A DNA stretch of 64,000 bases from positions 4,960,001 to 5,024,000 of the forward strand of contig NZ_AP022620.1 in assembly GCF_010731855.1 (NCBI RefSeq), given 5' to 3'. The stretch is from Mycolicibacterium anyangense. GTDB lineage: Bacteria; Actinomycetota; Actinomycetes; Mycobacteriales; Mycobacteriaceae. The first letter of the stretch is position 1. Every line of letters begins with the position of its first letter. The notes below the pieces were generated by a model, which had not been told where the DNA came from, did no database searches, and saw only the letters and a program-made list of their open reading frames with translations. Below, piece after piece: positions 34,906 to 43,966 of this stretch. The translations under genes were made by a program, and so were the position numbers.

Positions 34906-36199
34906 ACTTCGCGACCTCCTCGTCGTCGATCTTTCCCGCCACGGCGTCGCCGATGGCCGCCCCCAGGATCTCGGCCCCGTGCAGCGCCTGGGTTTCGGTG
35001 AGCACCAACGGCGGAGTGATCTCCAGGACGTTACCGCCAACGTAGTAGACAACCGCCCCGAGCTCCCAGGCCCGGTAGACCACGGCTGCCGCCAACCGGG
35101 GGTCCGGATCGCCGGATGCCGGATCGACCAGCTCTACACCGATCGCCAGCCCACGGCCGCGGACATCGCCGATGCGGTCGCCGCCGGGGACGTCGACCAG
35201 ACCGCGCAGCGCATCGGCCAGAACTGCACCCACCGTCGCCGCGTTGTCGATGAGTCCCTCGGAGACAATGGCTTTGAGGGCGGCGCGCCCAGCGGCCGTG
35301 CACACCGGGTTGCCTGCCGTCGTCAGCAGGGCCGCGGCCGGGGGATGGTCCAGGATGGCGGCGGGGCCGACCGCCGCGGACAGCGGCAGCCCGCCGTCGA
35401 TCGCTTTGCCGAAGGTGACGATGTCCGGGACGACGCCGTCGTGTTCGAAGGCGTGCAGGGTGCCGGGCCGGCCCAGGCCCATCTTGACCTCGTCGCAGAT
35501 CATCGGGACGCCGTGCCTGCGGCACAGGTCGTGCAGGCGCGCCAGGAAGCCGTCCGGTGGCACCACCAGACCGCCGTCGGACAGGATCGGTTCGACGATC
35601 AGACATGCCACCCGACCGCCACTCAGGTGCTGGTCGGCAAGGTCCAGACAGCCTGTGACAGCCGCCTCGATACCGTCCGGTCCGGGTCGAAACGGGTTGG
35701 GGTAGGGCAGGAATACCACCTCGGGATCGGCCGACGCACCGGCGTCGACGTGAACGCCGGAGACGCCCATCGCCACCCCGACGCCGCCGTGGTAACTGTG
35801 CTCGAAGGCCACGATGGTCGGCCGACCGGTGGCGTACCGGCACGCCCGCAGCGCCACGTCGTTCGCGTCGGAGCCTGCATGACCCAGGTACACCCGGCGC
35901 TCACCCTCCCCGGGGACCAGGGCCAGCAGATCCTCGGCCAGCCCCACGGAGTCCGGGTGCACGGCGGACAGCCCACCCGAGCCGGGCGCGTCCCGGACCG
36001 CGCGACAGACCGCCTCGACTACCGCCGGGTGCCCGTGACCCAACCCGGAGGCGGTCCACGTCGCCGACAGGTCGAGCAACTCGCGTCCGTCGGGAGTGGT
36101 GAGGGTGCACCCGTGCCCGGACTGCACTTCCAGCGGAAAGAACCGGAGCTTCTCGATGCCGGCGATCACCGCTTCGTCACGGGCGTAGAGCGTGCTCAC
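34892..36199 (-). CDS. Class III aminotransferase
   Basis: A 435-residue PLP aminotransferase. Markers: HAGSDANDVALRACR (phosphate loop), FEHSYHGGVGVAMG, ICDEVKMGLGRPG with the cofactor Asp and TFGKAIDGGLP with the Schiff-base Lys. Family substrates include omega-amines, GABA and diamines. It overlaps the permease by 4 bp and the amidohydrolase by 14 bp. In a gamma-glutamylation route it would oxidise the free amine end of the conjugate to an aldehyde. Confidence 0.87.
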   Translation of the reverse strand: MSTLYARDEAVIAGIEKLRFFPLEVQSGHGCTLTTPDGRELLDLSATWTASGLGHGHPAVVEAVCRAVRDAPGSGGLSAVHPDSVGLAEDLLALVPGEGERRVYLGHAGSDANDVALRACRYATGRPTIVAFEHSYHGGVGVAMGVSGVHVDAGASADPEVVFLPYPNPFRPGPDGIEAAVTGCLDLADQHLSGGRVACLIVEPILSDGGLVVPPDGFLARLHDLCRRHGVPMICDEVKMGLGRPGTLHAFEHDGVVPDIVTFGKAIDGGLPLSAAVGPAAILDHPPAAALLTTAGNPVCTAAGRAALKAIVSEGLIDNAATVGAVLADALRGLVDVPGGDRIGDVRGRGLAIGVELVDPASGDPDPRLAAAVVYRAWELGAVVYYVGGNVLEITPPLVLTETQALHGAEILGAAIGDAVAGKIDDEEVAKYAGW

Positions 36200-37710
36200 T
36201 CCGGTCTCGTCGCGGTGGCCGAGTCGGTGGTGGGCGGCGTCATGTCGAGTTCCTCGGCCAGTGACTCACCGACGCGTTTGGCGATGCCGGACAGCGCGAT
36301 GGCGATCACCAGACCGATTGCGCACCAGTACAGGCCGAGCAGCGGTGCCGCCGACCAGGTGTCGGCATCCTTGACGTTGAACCACAGCACCGTGACGATG
36401 ACGATCGCACCGAGCAGGGGCAGCACCAGGCCGGCCACCTTGCCCTTGCCGGCGTGCACCCACTGGAACTTCGGCGCGCCGACGAAGTAGGCGGCGGCGA
36501 TCTCCACGAGCAGGTAGCAGACCATCAGGCACACCGAGCCTGCCACGGCGAACAGGAAGTAGGTGTCGATGGCCGGGTTGCCGGTGCCCATGTCCGGCCA
36601 CCCGGTCGCCCCGCAGATCAGGACCACCACGAGTGCGACCACCACCACGATCCAGGTCGCGCGGCGCGGGCCGCCCGTCTCGGAGTGGATGTGCGCCAAC
36701 GCTTTCGGGCCGAATCCGTCGCGGCCGAAGGCGTACAGCATCCGGCCCGACGTCGCCGAGGTGGCCAGGTGGCAGCCGAACGCCGAGACGATAGCGGTGA
36801 AGATGATGATCAGCGAGAACCACTGGCCGATGTAGGTACCACCCAGATCGCCAAGCGTGTTGCCGGAATTCTGGAATGCCTTGAGCCCCGCCTCATCGGT
36901 GCCGAACCCGACCACCTGCGCGAACATCACGATGACGAACAGGACGCCGGTCAGGATCAGCGTTCCGGCGAGCGCCCGGGGGATGTTGCGCTTGGGGTCG
37001 TCGGTCTCCTCGCCCATCGAGGCGCACGCCTCGAATCCCGCCCACGACAGGAAGGCCGCGACCACGCCGGCCAGGACCGCCGACGGGGAGACACCGCCTC
37101 CGGAGAAGGAGAACACCGAGAAGTCGACCCCGGTGGCGGGCGCGCCGCCCTTGGCGAAGATCGTCACCGACAGCACGATCATCGCCAGGATGCCGATACC
37201 CTCGATCGCCAGCAGGAGCTTGGCCAGCAGCTGAATATCGCGGCCCGACAACAGGAACGAGATGACCGCACCGATGACCACGATCAGTAGCCATGGCACC
37301 TGGTATGGGTTGTCCTTACCGGGCTGCAGCGCCGCGATGAACGAGTTGACGAACGAGGCGGTCAGCGCGAGCGTCCCGATGGAGAACCCCCAATAGGCGC
37401 CGAGCATCGCAAAGCCGGAGAAGAATCCGGTCCGCGGCCCGATGGTTCCGCCCACCAGCCCGTAGGCCGACCCGGCGTGGTTGAGGTGGCGGGTCAGGCG
37501 GACAAAGCTGTAGCCGACCAGGGACACACCGACCAGACCGATGAGGAACACCAGCGGGATCGACTTGCCGACGGTGCCGATCAAACCCTGGCCGTTGCCG
37601 GACATGGCGAGGGTGGGGCCGACCAGCGCTACCGACAGCGCGAGAGCTACCCACAGCGGCAACCGGCGGTGCGGGATCGAGGCAATCTCTTCTGAGGTTT
37701 CCAGTGGCAC
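36196..37710 (-). CDS. APC-family amino acid/amine permease
   Basis: A 504-residue permease with about 12 TM helices. The N-terminal part carries the APC-type breaks GNGQGLIGTVG and GSAYGLVGGTIGPR; a later helix has SWAGFEACASMGEETDDPKRNIPRA, characteristic of APC transporters. GTG start at 37710 with AAGGAG before it; longer readings upstream overlap the ligase. Likely imports the amine processed by this operon. It is 19 bp after the ligase gene. Confidence 0.9.
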   Translation of the reverse strand: MPLETSEEIASIPHRRLPLWVALALSVALVGPTLAMSGNGQGLIGTVGKSIPLVFLIGLVGVSLVGYSFVRLTRHLNHAGSAYGLVGGTIGPRTGFFSGFAMLGAYWGFSIGTLALTASFVNSFIAALQPGKDNPYQVPWLLIVVIGAVISFLLSGRDIQLLAKLLLAIEGIGILAMIVLSVTIFAKGGAPATGVDFSVFSFSGGGVSPSAVLAGVVAAFLSWAGFEACASMGEETDDPKRNIPRALAGTLILTGVLFVIVMFAQVVGFGTDEAGLKAFQNSGNTLGDLGGTYIGQWFSLIIIFTAIVSAFGCHLATSATSGRMLYAFGRDGFGPKALAHIHSETGGPRRATWIVVVVALVVVLICGATGWPDMGTGNPAIDTYFLFAVAGSVCLMVCYLLVEIAAAYFVGAPKFQWVHAGKGKVAGLVLPLLGAIVIVTVLWFNVKDADTWSAAPLLGLYWCAIGLVIAIALSGIAKRVGESLAEELDMTPPTTDSATATRPE

Positions 37711-37729
37711 AGGAGTCTCCTTCGCGGGG

Positions 37730-39076
37730 TTAGCAGGTCCAGGCGAGCCGGAGGGCATCGCAGATCTGGGCGGCGGGCAGATCGCCGAATGTGGCCGTCT
37801 CGTAACGGCGTACTGCGACGAGGGTGTCGACGATGGCCGGAGTGAGAAGTTCGGCGGCCGTCTCGGAGGCGGCCAGCGCGTCGAGGGCATCGCGCTGAGC
37901 CAATGGCAGTGCGCGGGTCTGGATGTCGGAGTGGGCCGGGTTCTCCGGGATCTCCTCGGGCAGGTCGAGGTGGCGATCGATGCCTCGCAGCGCGCTGCCG
38001 AGGAATGCCGCAGCGGCCAGATAGGGATTGGCGCTGGGGTCGATCAGTTTGAGTTCCACGTTGGCGCCGTGCGGGTTTCCCGGCGTCGCCGCGATGAACC
38101 GCACCGCGGCTTCGCGGTTCTCCAGCCCCCAGCACGCCGTTGCCCCGGCCCAGTTGCCGGGCTTGAGCCGAAGCGGTGAGACGGCAGAGCCGGCGTACAC
38201 ACCGATGAGATCGGGCAGGGTATCGAGCACCCCCGCGATGGCCTGCGCGCCGGCTGCGCGTAGGCCGTGCGGCCCGTCTCCGCCCGACAGCAGTGGACCG
38301 TCGGCGTCGGACAACGACAGGTGCAGGTGCGCCCCATTGCCCGCGGCCCCATCGAAAGGCACCGGGGAGAACGAGATTCGCAGACCGTGCCGCGCGGCAA
38401 CGCGACTCAGGACGATCCGCGCCAGGATGATCGCGTCGGCGGTTGCCGTCGGGGTGTCGGGCGCCAGGGATACCTCGAGCTGGTCGTGGCCGTACTCGGT
38501 GTGGAGCTGTTCGAAGCGAAGCCCGGCGCGCTCGCCCGAGGTGGCGAGATCGACGAGAAAGGCGGACCGGTCCAGCGAGGTCCTGATGCCGTAGGGCGAC
38601 CACGGTTCGGTGCTGGCGGGGCCGCCGTCCGCGGCGAGCATGGTGCATTCCAGCTCCCCGCCCATCCGGACGTCGAGGCCGCGGTCCGCGGCGGCCTGTT
38701 CAGCCAACACGAGCTGGGTGCGGGTGCACAGCGGCGCCGGCCGGCCGTGCTGGTCGTTCAGACTGCCCGGCGCCCATGCCACCCCGGCATCGACGACCCG
38801 CAGATCGTTCGGATCGATGCGGATCCGTAGGTCGCCGGCAACGCCGATGGTGGGCGTGAAGGCGATGCCGCTGTCGACACAGAAGACGCTCCAGGACGGG
38901 GATACCCCCATGCCCGAACGGGCGAAGGCGCCCAATCGGTCCACCGGCACGTACTTCGCCCTGGTCACCCCGGCCAGGTCGGTCACCGAACCCGCGACGA
39001 TGGCCACACCTTCGTCACGGAGGCGGCCGGCTTCGGCACTGAGGTCTGCGGTGCGGTCTGGGCTGGCGTCTTCCAA
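37730..39076 (-). CDS. Glutamine-synthetase-like gamma-glutamyl-amide ligase
   Basis: A 448-residue type-I GS-fold ligase. Metal/ATP motifs are present: GGELECTM (about 136-143), EQLHTEYGHDQLEVSL (about 195-210), NGAHLHLSL (about 250), ENREAAVRFI (about 313) and ELKLIDPSANPYLAAAA (about 335). The sequence diverges from housekeeping GlnA: the N-terminal catalytic-loop region and the adenylylation loop are different, so ammonia is probably replaced by another amine. It starts at a TTG 9 bases after AGAGGAG. First gene of an operon with permease, aminotransferase and amidohydrolase; related to GlnA3/FluG/PuuA enzymes. Substrate unknown. Confidence 0.86.
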   Translation of the reverse strand: MEDASPDRTADLSAEAGRLRDEGVAIVAGSVTDLAGVTRAKYVPVDRLGAFARSGMGVSPSWSVFCVDSGIAFTPTIGVAGDLRIRIDPNDLRVVDAGVAWAPGSLNDQHGRPAPLCTRTQLVLAEQAAADRGLDVRMGGELECTMLAADGGPASTEPWSPYGIRTSLDRSAFLVDLATSGERAGLRFEQLHTEYGHDQLEVSLAPDTPTATADAIILARIVLSRVAARHGLRISFSPVPFDGAAGNGAHLHLSLSDADGPLLSGGDGPHGLRAAGAQAIAGVLDTLPDLIGVYAGSAVSPLRLKPGNWAGATACWGLENREAAVRFIAATPGNPHGANVELKLIDPSANPYLAAAAFLGSALRGIDRHLDLPEEIPENPAHSDIQTRALPLAQRDALDALAASETAAELLTPAIVDTLVAVRRYETATFGDLPAAQICDALRLAWTC

Positions 39077-39144
39077 GGCAACGAACTCCTCTGGCGGTGG
39101 GTGGTGAGGAGAACGCTATGTCATAAATGTTTCAGTGTCTTTAA

Positions 39145-39161
39145 ATCATGCCAGTTATGAT
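39145..39161. promoter_or_regulatory. ATCAT-N7-ATGAT dyad in divergent promoter
   Basis: ATCAT (39145-39149) and ATGAT (39157-39161) form an inverted repeat in an AT-rich 125-bp gap between the ligase operon and the amidase gene (39077-39201). The RpiR-family regulator encoded downstream is the natural candidate to bind here. Confidence 0.4.
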
Positions 39162-39201
39162 CGATTCATTAGATCGGGTCGTTGGAGGAATGGGGACGCG
39201 C

Positions 39202-39996
39202 ATGTGTCGACTGTTGGGTGTGGCGTCGACTGCGCCGGTCTCGGTGACCGATGCCGTCGGTGAATCCGTGCTCACCGACTTCCTGGCGCTGACGAAGATC
39301 CACGGCGACGGCTGGGGAGTGGCCGTGGCCGCCGACTCCCACGCCACCCCTGCGGTGGAGGTCTCTGCCGACAGCGCGCTGGACGATCCGCGTTTCGGTA
39401 CCGCCGTCAAGGAACCCGCTCGCGGTGCGATTGTCCATTTGCGTTGGGCCACAAACGGTCTAGCCGTGCAGCCGGAAAACTCCCACCCGTTCCTGGCCGA
39501 CGGGGTGGCGATGGCCCACAATGGTTCGATCAAACCGATGGCCGCCCTCGATGCGCTGCTGCAACCACAGATCGTGGCAACCCTGCGCGGCACCACCGAC
39601 AGCGAGCGGTACTTCGCATTGATACGCCAAAACCGCACAGCGGCAAGCAGTTTGGTCGAGTCTGTGCGGCAGTCGGTGGCGCAGCTGCGGCAGCTGTATC
39701 CCGAAGCCAGCCTCAATGCGCTGATCCTCGGGGAAGGCCAGCTGATCGCCGTGCACGCGCATGCCCGAAGCGCGCTGCTCGACGAGGACATCCAAGAGAT
39801 CAGCGCCACCGATCTGCCGGCCGAACACCTGGAGGACTACTTCTCCCTGCGAATCGCCCGGCCCGATGAGGCGACGGTGGTGATCGGGTCGACCGGGTTC
39901 GGCGATCTGGACTGGAGCCCACTGCCGCCCGAGTGCGTCCTGGCGGTAGCGCTGGACGACTTGTCGACGACGGTCGTCCCGATCATGGGAGATTGA
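39202..39996 (+). CDS. EgtC-like class II glutamine amidotransferase (gamma-glutamyl amidase)
   Basis: A 264-residue N-terminal-nucleophile hydrolase. The ATG at 39202 was chosen because it places the catalytic Cys at position 2 (MCRLLG), as the family requires; an ATG at 39148 would bury it. Other motifs: KIHGDGWGVAV, IVHLRWATNG and NSHPFLADGVAMAHNG, which build the glutamine pocket and oxyanion hole. Stand-alone members such as EgtC hydrolyse gamma-glutamyl amides. Next to a gamma-glutamyl ligase and amine genes, release of glutamate from the conjugate is the best reading. Divergent from the ligase operon; the regulator follows 4 bp later. Confidence 0.85.
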   Translation: MCRLLGVASTAPVSVTDAVGESVLTDFLALTKIHGDGWGVAVAADSHATPAVEVSADSALDDPRFGTAVKEPARGAIVHLRWATNGLAVQPENSHPFLADGVAMAHNGSIKPMAALDALLQPQIVATLRGTTDSERYFALIRQNRTAASSLVESVRQSVAQLRQLYPEASLNALILGEGQLIAVHAHARSALLDEDIQEISATDLPAEHLEDYFSLRIARPDEATVVIGSTGFGDLDWSPLPPECVLAVALDDLSTTVVPIMGD

Positions 39997-40000
39997 TCGC

Positions 40001-40861
40001 GTGCAGGAACGACGCGAGACGGTGGCAGCCCGTACCAATGCCGCCCTGGCCGGACTCAGCCGCGCAGAGCGCCGGGTGGGCCGCGCGCTGCTGGCCGACT
40101 ACCCGAGCGCCGGTCTGGCCAGTGCCGCCCGGCTGGCCGAACGCGCCGAGGTGAGCCCGCCGACGGTCCTGCGCTTTGCCCAGTCGCTGGGCTACGAAGG
40201 ATTCACCGATTTGCAGGTGGCCCTGCGGGCCGAACTCACCGAGCAGTCCAGCGGTCCGCTGACCCGGCTGGCCGACGCCCCGCCGGCAGGCAGTCAGCTC
40301 GACCGCCTGCTGCAGCAGGCGCGCGCCCAGAACGCGCGGGCCGACGAGACACTGGCGCGGTTGCCCGCGCCCATGATCGAAGCCGCGGTGGCGTTGATGG
40401 CCGACGTCTCCCGGCCGCTGCACCTGCACGGCGGCCGGTTCTCCCACTTGCTCGCCGTCTACCTGGCCGCGCATCTCGAGCAGTTGCGCCCCGGTGTCCG
40501 GCTGCTGCTGGATCCGTCGGGCCGAGACCTCGGCACGATGATGGACCTGACCCGCCGCGATGTGGTGGTGCTGTTCGACTACCACCGCTATCACCGCAGC
40601 GCCGCCGATCTCGCCGCCGATGTGCGCCGGGCCGGGGCCACCCTGCTGTTGATCACCGATGACATGGCGTGCCCGGTGGCCCCCGACGCCGAAGTGGTGC
40701 TGGCCGCCTCGAGCACCGTGGGAACGGTGTACCAGAGCATGTCGGCGGGATTCCTGCTGACCGAGTTGCTCATCCCATTGGTGATGGAGGCGATCGGGGA
40801 GCCGGCACGGACCCGGATGGCGCTGTGGGAGGAGCGTCGGCGCGGCGAAGTCCTGCCCTAG
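40001..40861 (+). CDS. RpiR/MurR-family regulator with SIS domain
   Basis: A 286-residue regulator. The N-terminal HTH_6 domain is at about 1-80 (SAARLAERAEVSPPTVLRFAQSLGYEGFTDLQ) and a SIS domain from about 110 (HLHGGRFSHLLAVYLAAHLEQ). SIS domains usually bind phosphosugars, but in actinobacterial amine clusters members of this family bind other ligands. GTG start. It is 4 bp after the amidase gene, so it probably controls the divergent promoter. Confidence 0.87.
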   Translation: MQERRETVAARTNAALAGLSRAERRVGRALLADYPSAGLASAARLAERAEVSPPTVLRFAQSLGYEGFTDLQVALRAELTEQSSGPLTRLADAPPAGSQLDRLLQQARAQNARADETLARLPAPMIEAAVALMADVSRPLHLHGGRFSHLLAVYLAAHLEQLRPGVRLLLDPSGRDLGTMMDLTRRDVVVLFDYHRYHRSAADLAADVRRAGATLLLITDDMACPVAPDAEVVLAASSTVGTVYQSMSAGFLLTELLIPLVMEAIGEPARTRMALWEERRRGEVLP

Positions 40862-40864
40862 GGC

Positions 40865-41482
40865 CTACAGGCTCTTCGGCGCGTTGCGAACCGCGTCGAT
40901 CGCGGCCTCGTCGCCGGTGAAGTCCACCCGGGCGACGCGCCCGGAGGCGAACAGCACCAGCTCTTCCACCGGTCCGGTGACGGTGACGGTCGAGCCGCTA
41001 CCCGCGGTCAGGATCTGCTCGCCGTCCGGGGTGCGTAACTCGACCCGGCCCGGGGTCTTGGCCAGCGTCATCCGGGCGGTCATCCGCAGCGTGCGGCGCA
41101 GCTTGGCGGCCAGTTCCGGGTCGGTCGGGCGTGGTGTCCAGTCCGGCTGGGCGCGGCGCACATCCTCGGTGTGGATGAACATCTCGGCCACGTTGGCCAC
41201 CCCGTCGAGCGCCTTGAGCGGCGAGTACAGCGGCGGCCCGGCCGCGATCTTGTCCAGCAGTGCGTTCCAGTCGTCACGGGCGACCTCGGCTTGCACCTTG
41301 GCGGTGTGTCCGGCGAACGCCGGGATCAGGATGCCCGGTGCGGCATCCAGCCGGTACTCCCGAATCACCAAGTGGGCAGCCAAGTCTCGGGCCGTCCAGC
41401 CTTCGCAGAGGGTGGGTGCCTCAGGTCCCACCCCGCGCAGGCTTTCGACAAGAGCAGCTCGTTCACGCCGGGCAACGGACAA
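40865..41482 (-). CDS. TIGR03085-type DinB/MDMPI-fold metal-binding protein
   Basis: A 205-residue protein of the DinB/maleylpyruvate isomerase-like superfamily. The metal-site pattern is WTARDLAAHLVIRE (His about 37) with MFIHTEDVRRAQ (His about 104). Such proteins in mycobacteria may be mycothiol-dependent enzymes, but substrates are mostly unknown. The C-terminal 60 residues form a sterol-carrier-like beta region. It is convergent with the RpiR gene. Confidence 0.82.
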   Translation of the reverse strand: MSVARRERAALVESLRGVGPEAPTLCEGWTARDLAAHLVIREYRLDAAPGILIPAFAGHTAKVQAEVARDDWNALLDKIAAGPPLYSPLKALDGVANVAEMFIHTEDVRRAQPDWTPRPTDPELAAKLRRTLRMTARMTLAKTPGRVELRTPDGEQILTAGSGSTVTVTGPVEELVLFASGRVARVDFTGDEAAIDAVRNAPKSL

Positions 41483-41507
41483 CGGTGCCTCCCTTCACGG
41501 CATCAGG

Positions 41508-42536
41508 CTAGTCGGCCAGCGGAAGGCGGACCTCGAAGCGCGCCCCGGTAGGCAGGTTGTGCGCCGACAGGGTGCCCCGGTGGGCCTGGACCAAACCCGC
41601 GGCGATCGCCAGCCCGAGCCCCGAACCACTGGGCAGTGACGGGTCGGTGCGCGCCACCCGGCCGTTGGAGCCGCGGTAGGCGATGTCGAACACCCGGGGC
41701 AGGTCGGCTTCGTTGATGCCGACCCCGGTGTCGTCGACCCGGGCCCAGGCGCCCTTGGCGTCCGATCCGACCGCCAGTTTCACCGTGCCGCCGGTCGGAG
41801 TGTGCGCGATCGCGTTGGCCACCAGGTTCGACAGCACCCGCACCAGCGCGCGGTCGCTGCCGACCACCCGGACCGGCTTGGGTGGCACCGACACCTCCAA
41901 GTGCACACCGGCCCGTTCGGCGGCGATCCGGTGGGCAGACAGCACGTCGTCGACGACCTCGTCCAGGGCCACCTTCTCGTAGGGCGCGTACACCGCCCCG
42001 GCGTTGATCTTCGACATCTCGAATAGATCGTCGACCATCTCCGAGAGCCGGATCGATTCCTGCTCAATGTGTTTGGCCTGAACCTGAACCTCGTCATCGC
42101 TCACCACGCCGTCGGCGATCGCTTCAGCCAGCGCGCGGATCCCGGCCAGCGGAGTGCGCAGGTCATGGCTGACGAAGGCCACCAGCCGGCGCCGGGACTG
42201 CTCGGCGGCCCGCTCGGCATCGCGAATCTCCTGCTCCCACACCGTGCGTCGGGCCTGGTAGCGGGCCAGCATCACCGCCGACGGCACCGTCACCACCGCC
42301 ACGATGCCCAGCACTACCGCGGTACGGGCGAAGGTGTCGGTGATCATGAAGCCGCTGGCGCCCAGCACCCCGGTCAAGGTCGCGAGCACCGGGATCAGCA
42401 CCAGCGCCACCATGGTCACGGTCATCGACCACGACCTGGCCAGCCTGATGATCACCCAGCCGAGCACCACCACCGGCAGCGAACACGCCAGCGCCAGCAG
42501 AATGATTTCGGCGATATCAGGCGGTGGCACGGTCAC
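41508..42536 (-). CDS. Sensor histidine kinase
   Basis: A 342-residue two-component kinase. Three N-terminal TM segments (about 8-30, 38-60 and 72-90) with little outside sequence, then the phosphorylated His in VSHDLRTPL (His124), the ATP-binding N-box NLVANAIAHT, and G-boxes DTGVGI and GSGLGLAIA. A linker between the membrane and the H-box takes the place of a HAMP domain. It starts at a GTG within the response-regulator 3' end (20-bp overlap). Because the outside loops are short it probably senses a membrane signal. No obvious M. tuberculosis orthologue recalled. Confidence 0.88.
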   Translation of the reverse strand: MTVPPPDIAEIILLALACSLPVVVLGWVIIRLARSWSMTVTMVALVLIPVLATLTGVLGASGFMITDTFARTAVVLGIVAVVTVPSAVMLARYQARRTVWEQEIRDAERAAEQSRRRLVAFVSHDLRTPLAGIRALAEAIADGVVSDDEVQVQAKHIEQESIRLSEMVDDLFEMSKINAGAVYAPYEKVALDEVVDDVLSAHRIAAERAGVHLEVSVPPKPVRVVGSDRALVRVLSNLVANAIAHTPTGGTVKLAVGSDAKGAWARVDDTGVGINEADLPRVFDIAYRGSNGRVARTDPSLPSGSGLGLAIAAGLVQAHRGTLSAHNLPTGARFEVRLPLAD

Positions 42537-43221
42537 CGCCGCCGGCTTCACCCCGCCACAAGTACCCACGGCCCCAGACCGTTTGGACGCGGTGGTGATC
42601 GCCGAGCTTGGACCGCAGTCGCTTGACGTGCACCGTGACCGTCGAGAGGTCACCGAAGTCCCAGCGCCACACCTTCTGCAGCAACTCCTCGCGGGAGAAC
42701 ACCGTGTCGGTATGGGTCAGGAAGAACAGCAGCAGATCGAATTCACGATTGGTCAGGCCCACCGGGCTGCCGTTGATGGTGACCGAGCGTGACCCGGTCG
42801 ACACCGTCAGATCGCCGACGGTGATCTCCAGGGGCAGGGCGGCCGCGGGGGAGGGGGCCCTGCGCAGCACCGAGCGCACCCGCAGGGCCAGTTCCCGGGG
42901 GCTGAACGGTTTGGTCAGATAGTCGTCGGCACCGGCCTCCAGGCCGGCGATCCGGTCGTCTTCCTCGCCGAGGGCGGTCAGCAGGATCACCGGCACGCTG
43001 TAGTCGCCACCCTGACGCAGCGTGCGACATAGCGACAGTCCGTTGGGACCCGGCATCATCACGTCGAGAACCGCCACGTCGATGCGCTGGGTGCCCAGCA
43101 CCCGCAGCGCCTCGCTCCCGTCGCCGGCAACGGTGACTTCCAGGCCGTCGCGCTCCAGGTAACGACGCACCACGTCGCGCACGACGGTGTCATCGTCGGC
43201 GATCAGAACCCTGGCCGTCAT
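42517..43221 (-). CDS. OmpR/PhoB-family response regulator
   Basis: A 234-residue response regulator. Receiver domain with acidic pocket DDD (about 9-11), phosphoacceptor Asp53 (VLDVMMPG) and Lys in DYLTKPFSP. A winged-helix DNA-binding domain follows from about 135 (LTNREFDLLLFFLTH, VHVKRLRSKLGDHHRVQTVWGRGYLW). First gene of a pair with the kinase. Targets unknown; the divergent glycosyltransferase operon is an obvious candidate. Confidence 0.92.
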   Translation of the reverse strand: MTARVLIADDDTVVRDVVRRYLERDGLEVTVAGDGSEALRVLGTQRIDVAVLDVMMPGPNGLSLCRTLRQGGDYSVPVILLTALGEEDDRIAGLEAGADDYLTKPFSPRELALRVRSVLRRAPSPAAALPLEITVGDLTVSTGSRSVTINGSPVGLTNREFDLLLFFLTHTDTVFSREELLQKVWRWDFGDLSTVTVHVKRLRSKLGDHHRVQTVWGRGYLWRGEAGGGDRATA

Positions 43222-43309
43222 GGAACCGAGAGTAACGGAAAAAGGCCCCCACCTGCACCAACGTCATGGTTTCGTCACCGTCTGCTGACTGCTGCCCTAG
43301 GTTGGCATC

Positions 43310-43966
43310 ATGCCCGACTGTTCGGTGACAGTGGTCCTTCCCTGCCTCAACGAGGCCGACTCGCTTCCTGGTGTACTGGCCGCCATTCCGGCTGGTTATC
43401 GCGTTCTGGTTGTTGACAACAACAGCACCGACGGCACGGCGGAGGTCGCCAGGGCACACGGCGCCGACGTCGTGCACGAGGTCCAGCCCGGCTACGGCGC
43501 GGCCGTCCACGCCGGGGTGGTGGCTGCCGCGACACCGGTGGTGGCGGTCCTCGACGGCGACGGTTCGTTGGACCCAGGCGACCTGCCCCGGATGGTTGGC
43601 GAACTGGAGCGAGGCGCCGACATGGTGACCGGCCGTCGTCGGCCGGTGCCCGGTCTGCAATGGCCCTGGCATGCGCGGCTAGGGACGGCAGCGGTGTGCT
43701 GGCGGCTGCGCACCCGGCACAAGCTGCTGGTGCACGACATTGCCCCGATGCGGGTGGCCCGCCGAGACGCAATACTGGGGCTGGGAGTGGAAGATCGCCG
43801 TTCCGGGTACCCGCTCGAACTACTGGTCCGTGCCGCGGCTGCGGGATGGCGGGTGGTCGAGGTCGACGTCGACTACGGCGCCCGCACCGCAGGCAGATCC
43901 AAGGTCAGCGGGTCGGTGCGGGGGAGCTTCACCGCAGCACTGGACTTCTGGAAGGTCATCTCGTGA
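43310..43966 (+). CDS. Family 2 glycosyltransferase (Rv0539-like)
   Basis: A 218-residue GT2 of dolichyl-phosphate-sugar synthase type. Nucleotide-sugar motif VVLPCLNEADSL, VVDNNSTDGTAEVA and the metal DGDGSLDP are visible, plus the acceptor-region SGYPLELLVRAAAAG. No TM domain. Probably makes a polyprenyl-phosphate sugar for cell-wall glycans. It overlaps the DUF2064 gene by 4 bp. Confidence 0.87.
   Translation: MPDCSVTVVLPCLNEADSLPGVLAAIPAGYRVLVVDNNSTDGTAEVARAHGADVVHEVQPGYGAAVHAGVVAAATPVVAVLDGDGSLDPGDLPRMVGELERGADMVTGRRRPVPGLQWPWHARLGTAAVCWRLRTRHKLLVHDIAPMRVARRDAILGLGVEDRRSGYPLELLVRAAAAGWRVVEVDVDYGARTAGRSKVSGSVRGSFTAALDFWKVIS

Noticed and set aside
34826..36490. Plus-strand open frame of over 550 codons across aminotransferase and amidohydrolase
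   Set aside because: Spans two well-supported minus-strand genes and shows no conserved motif.
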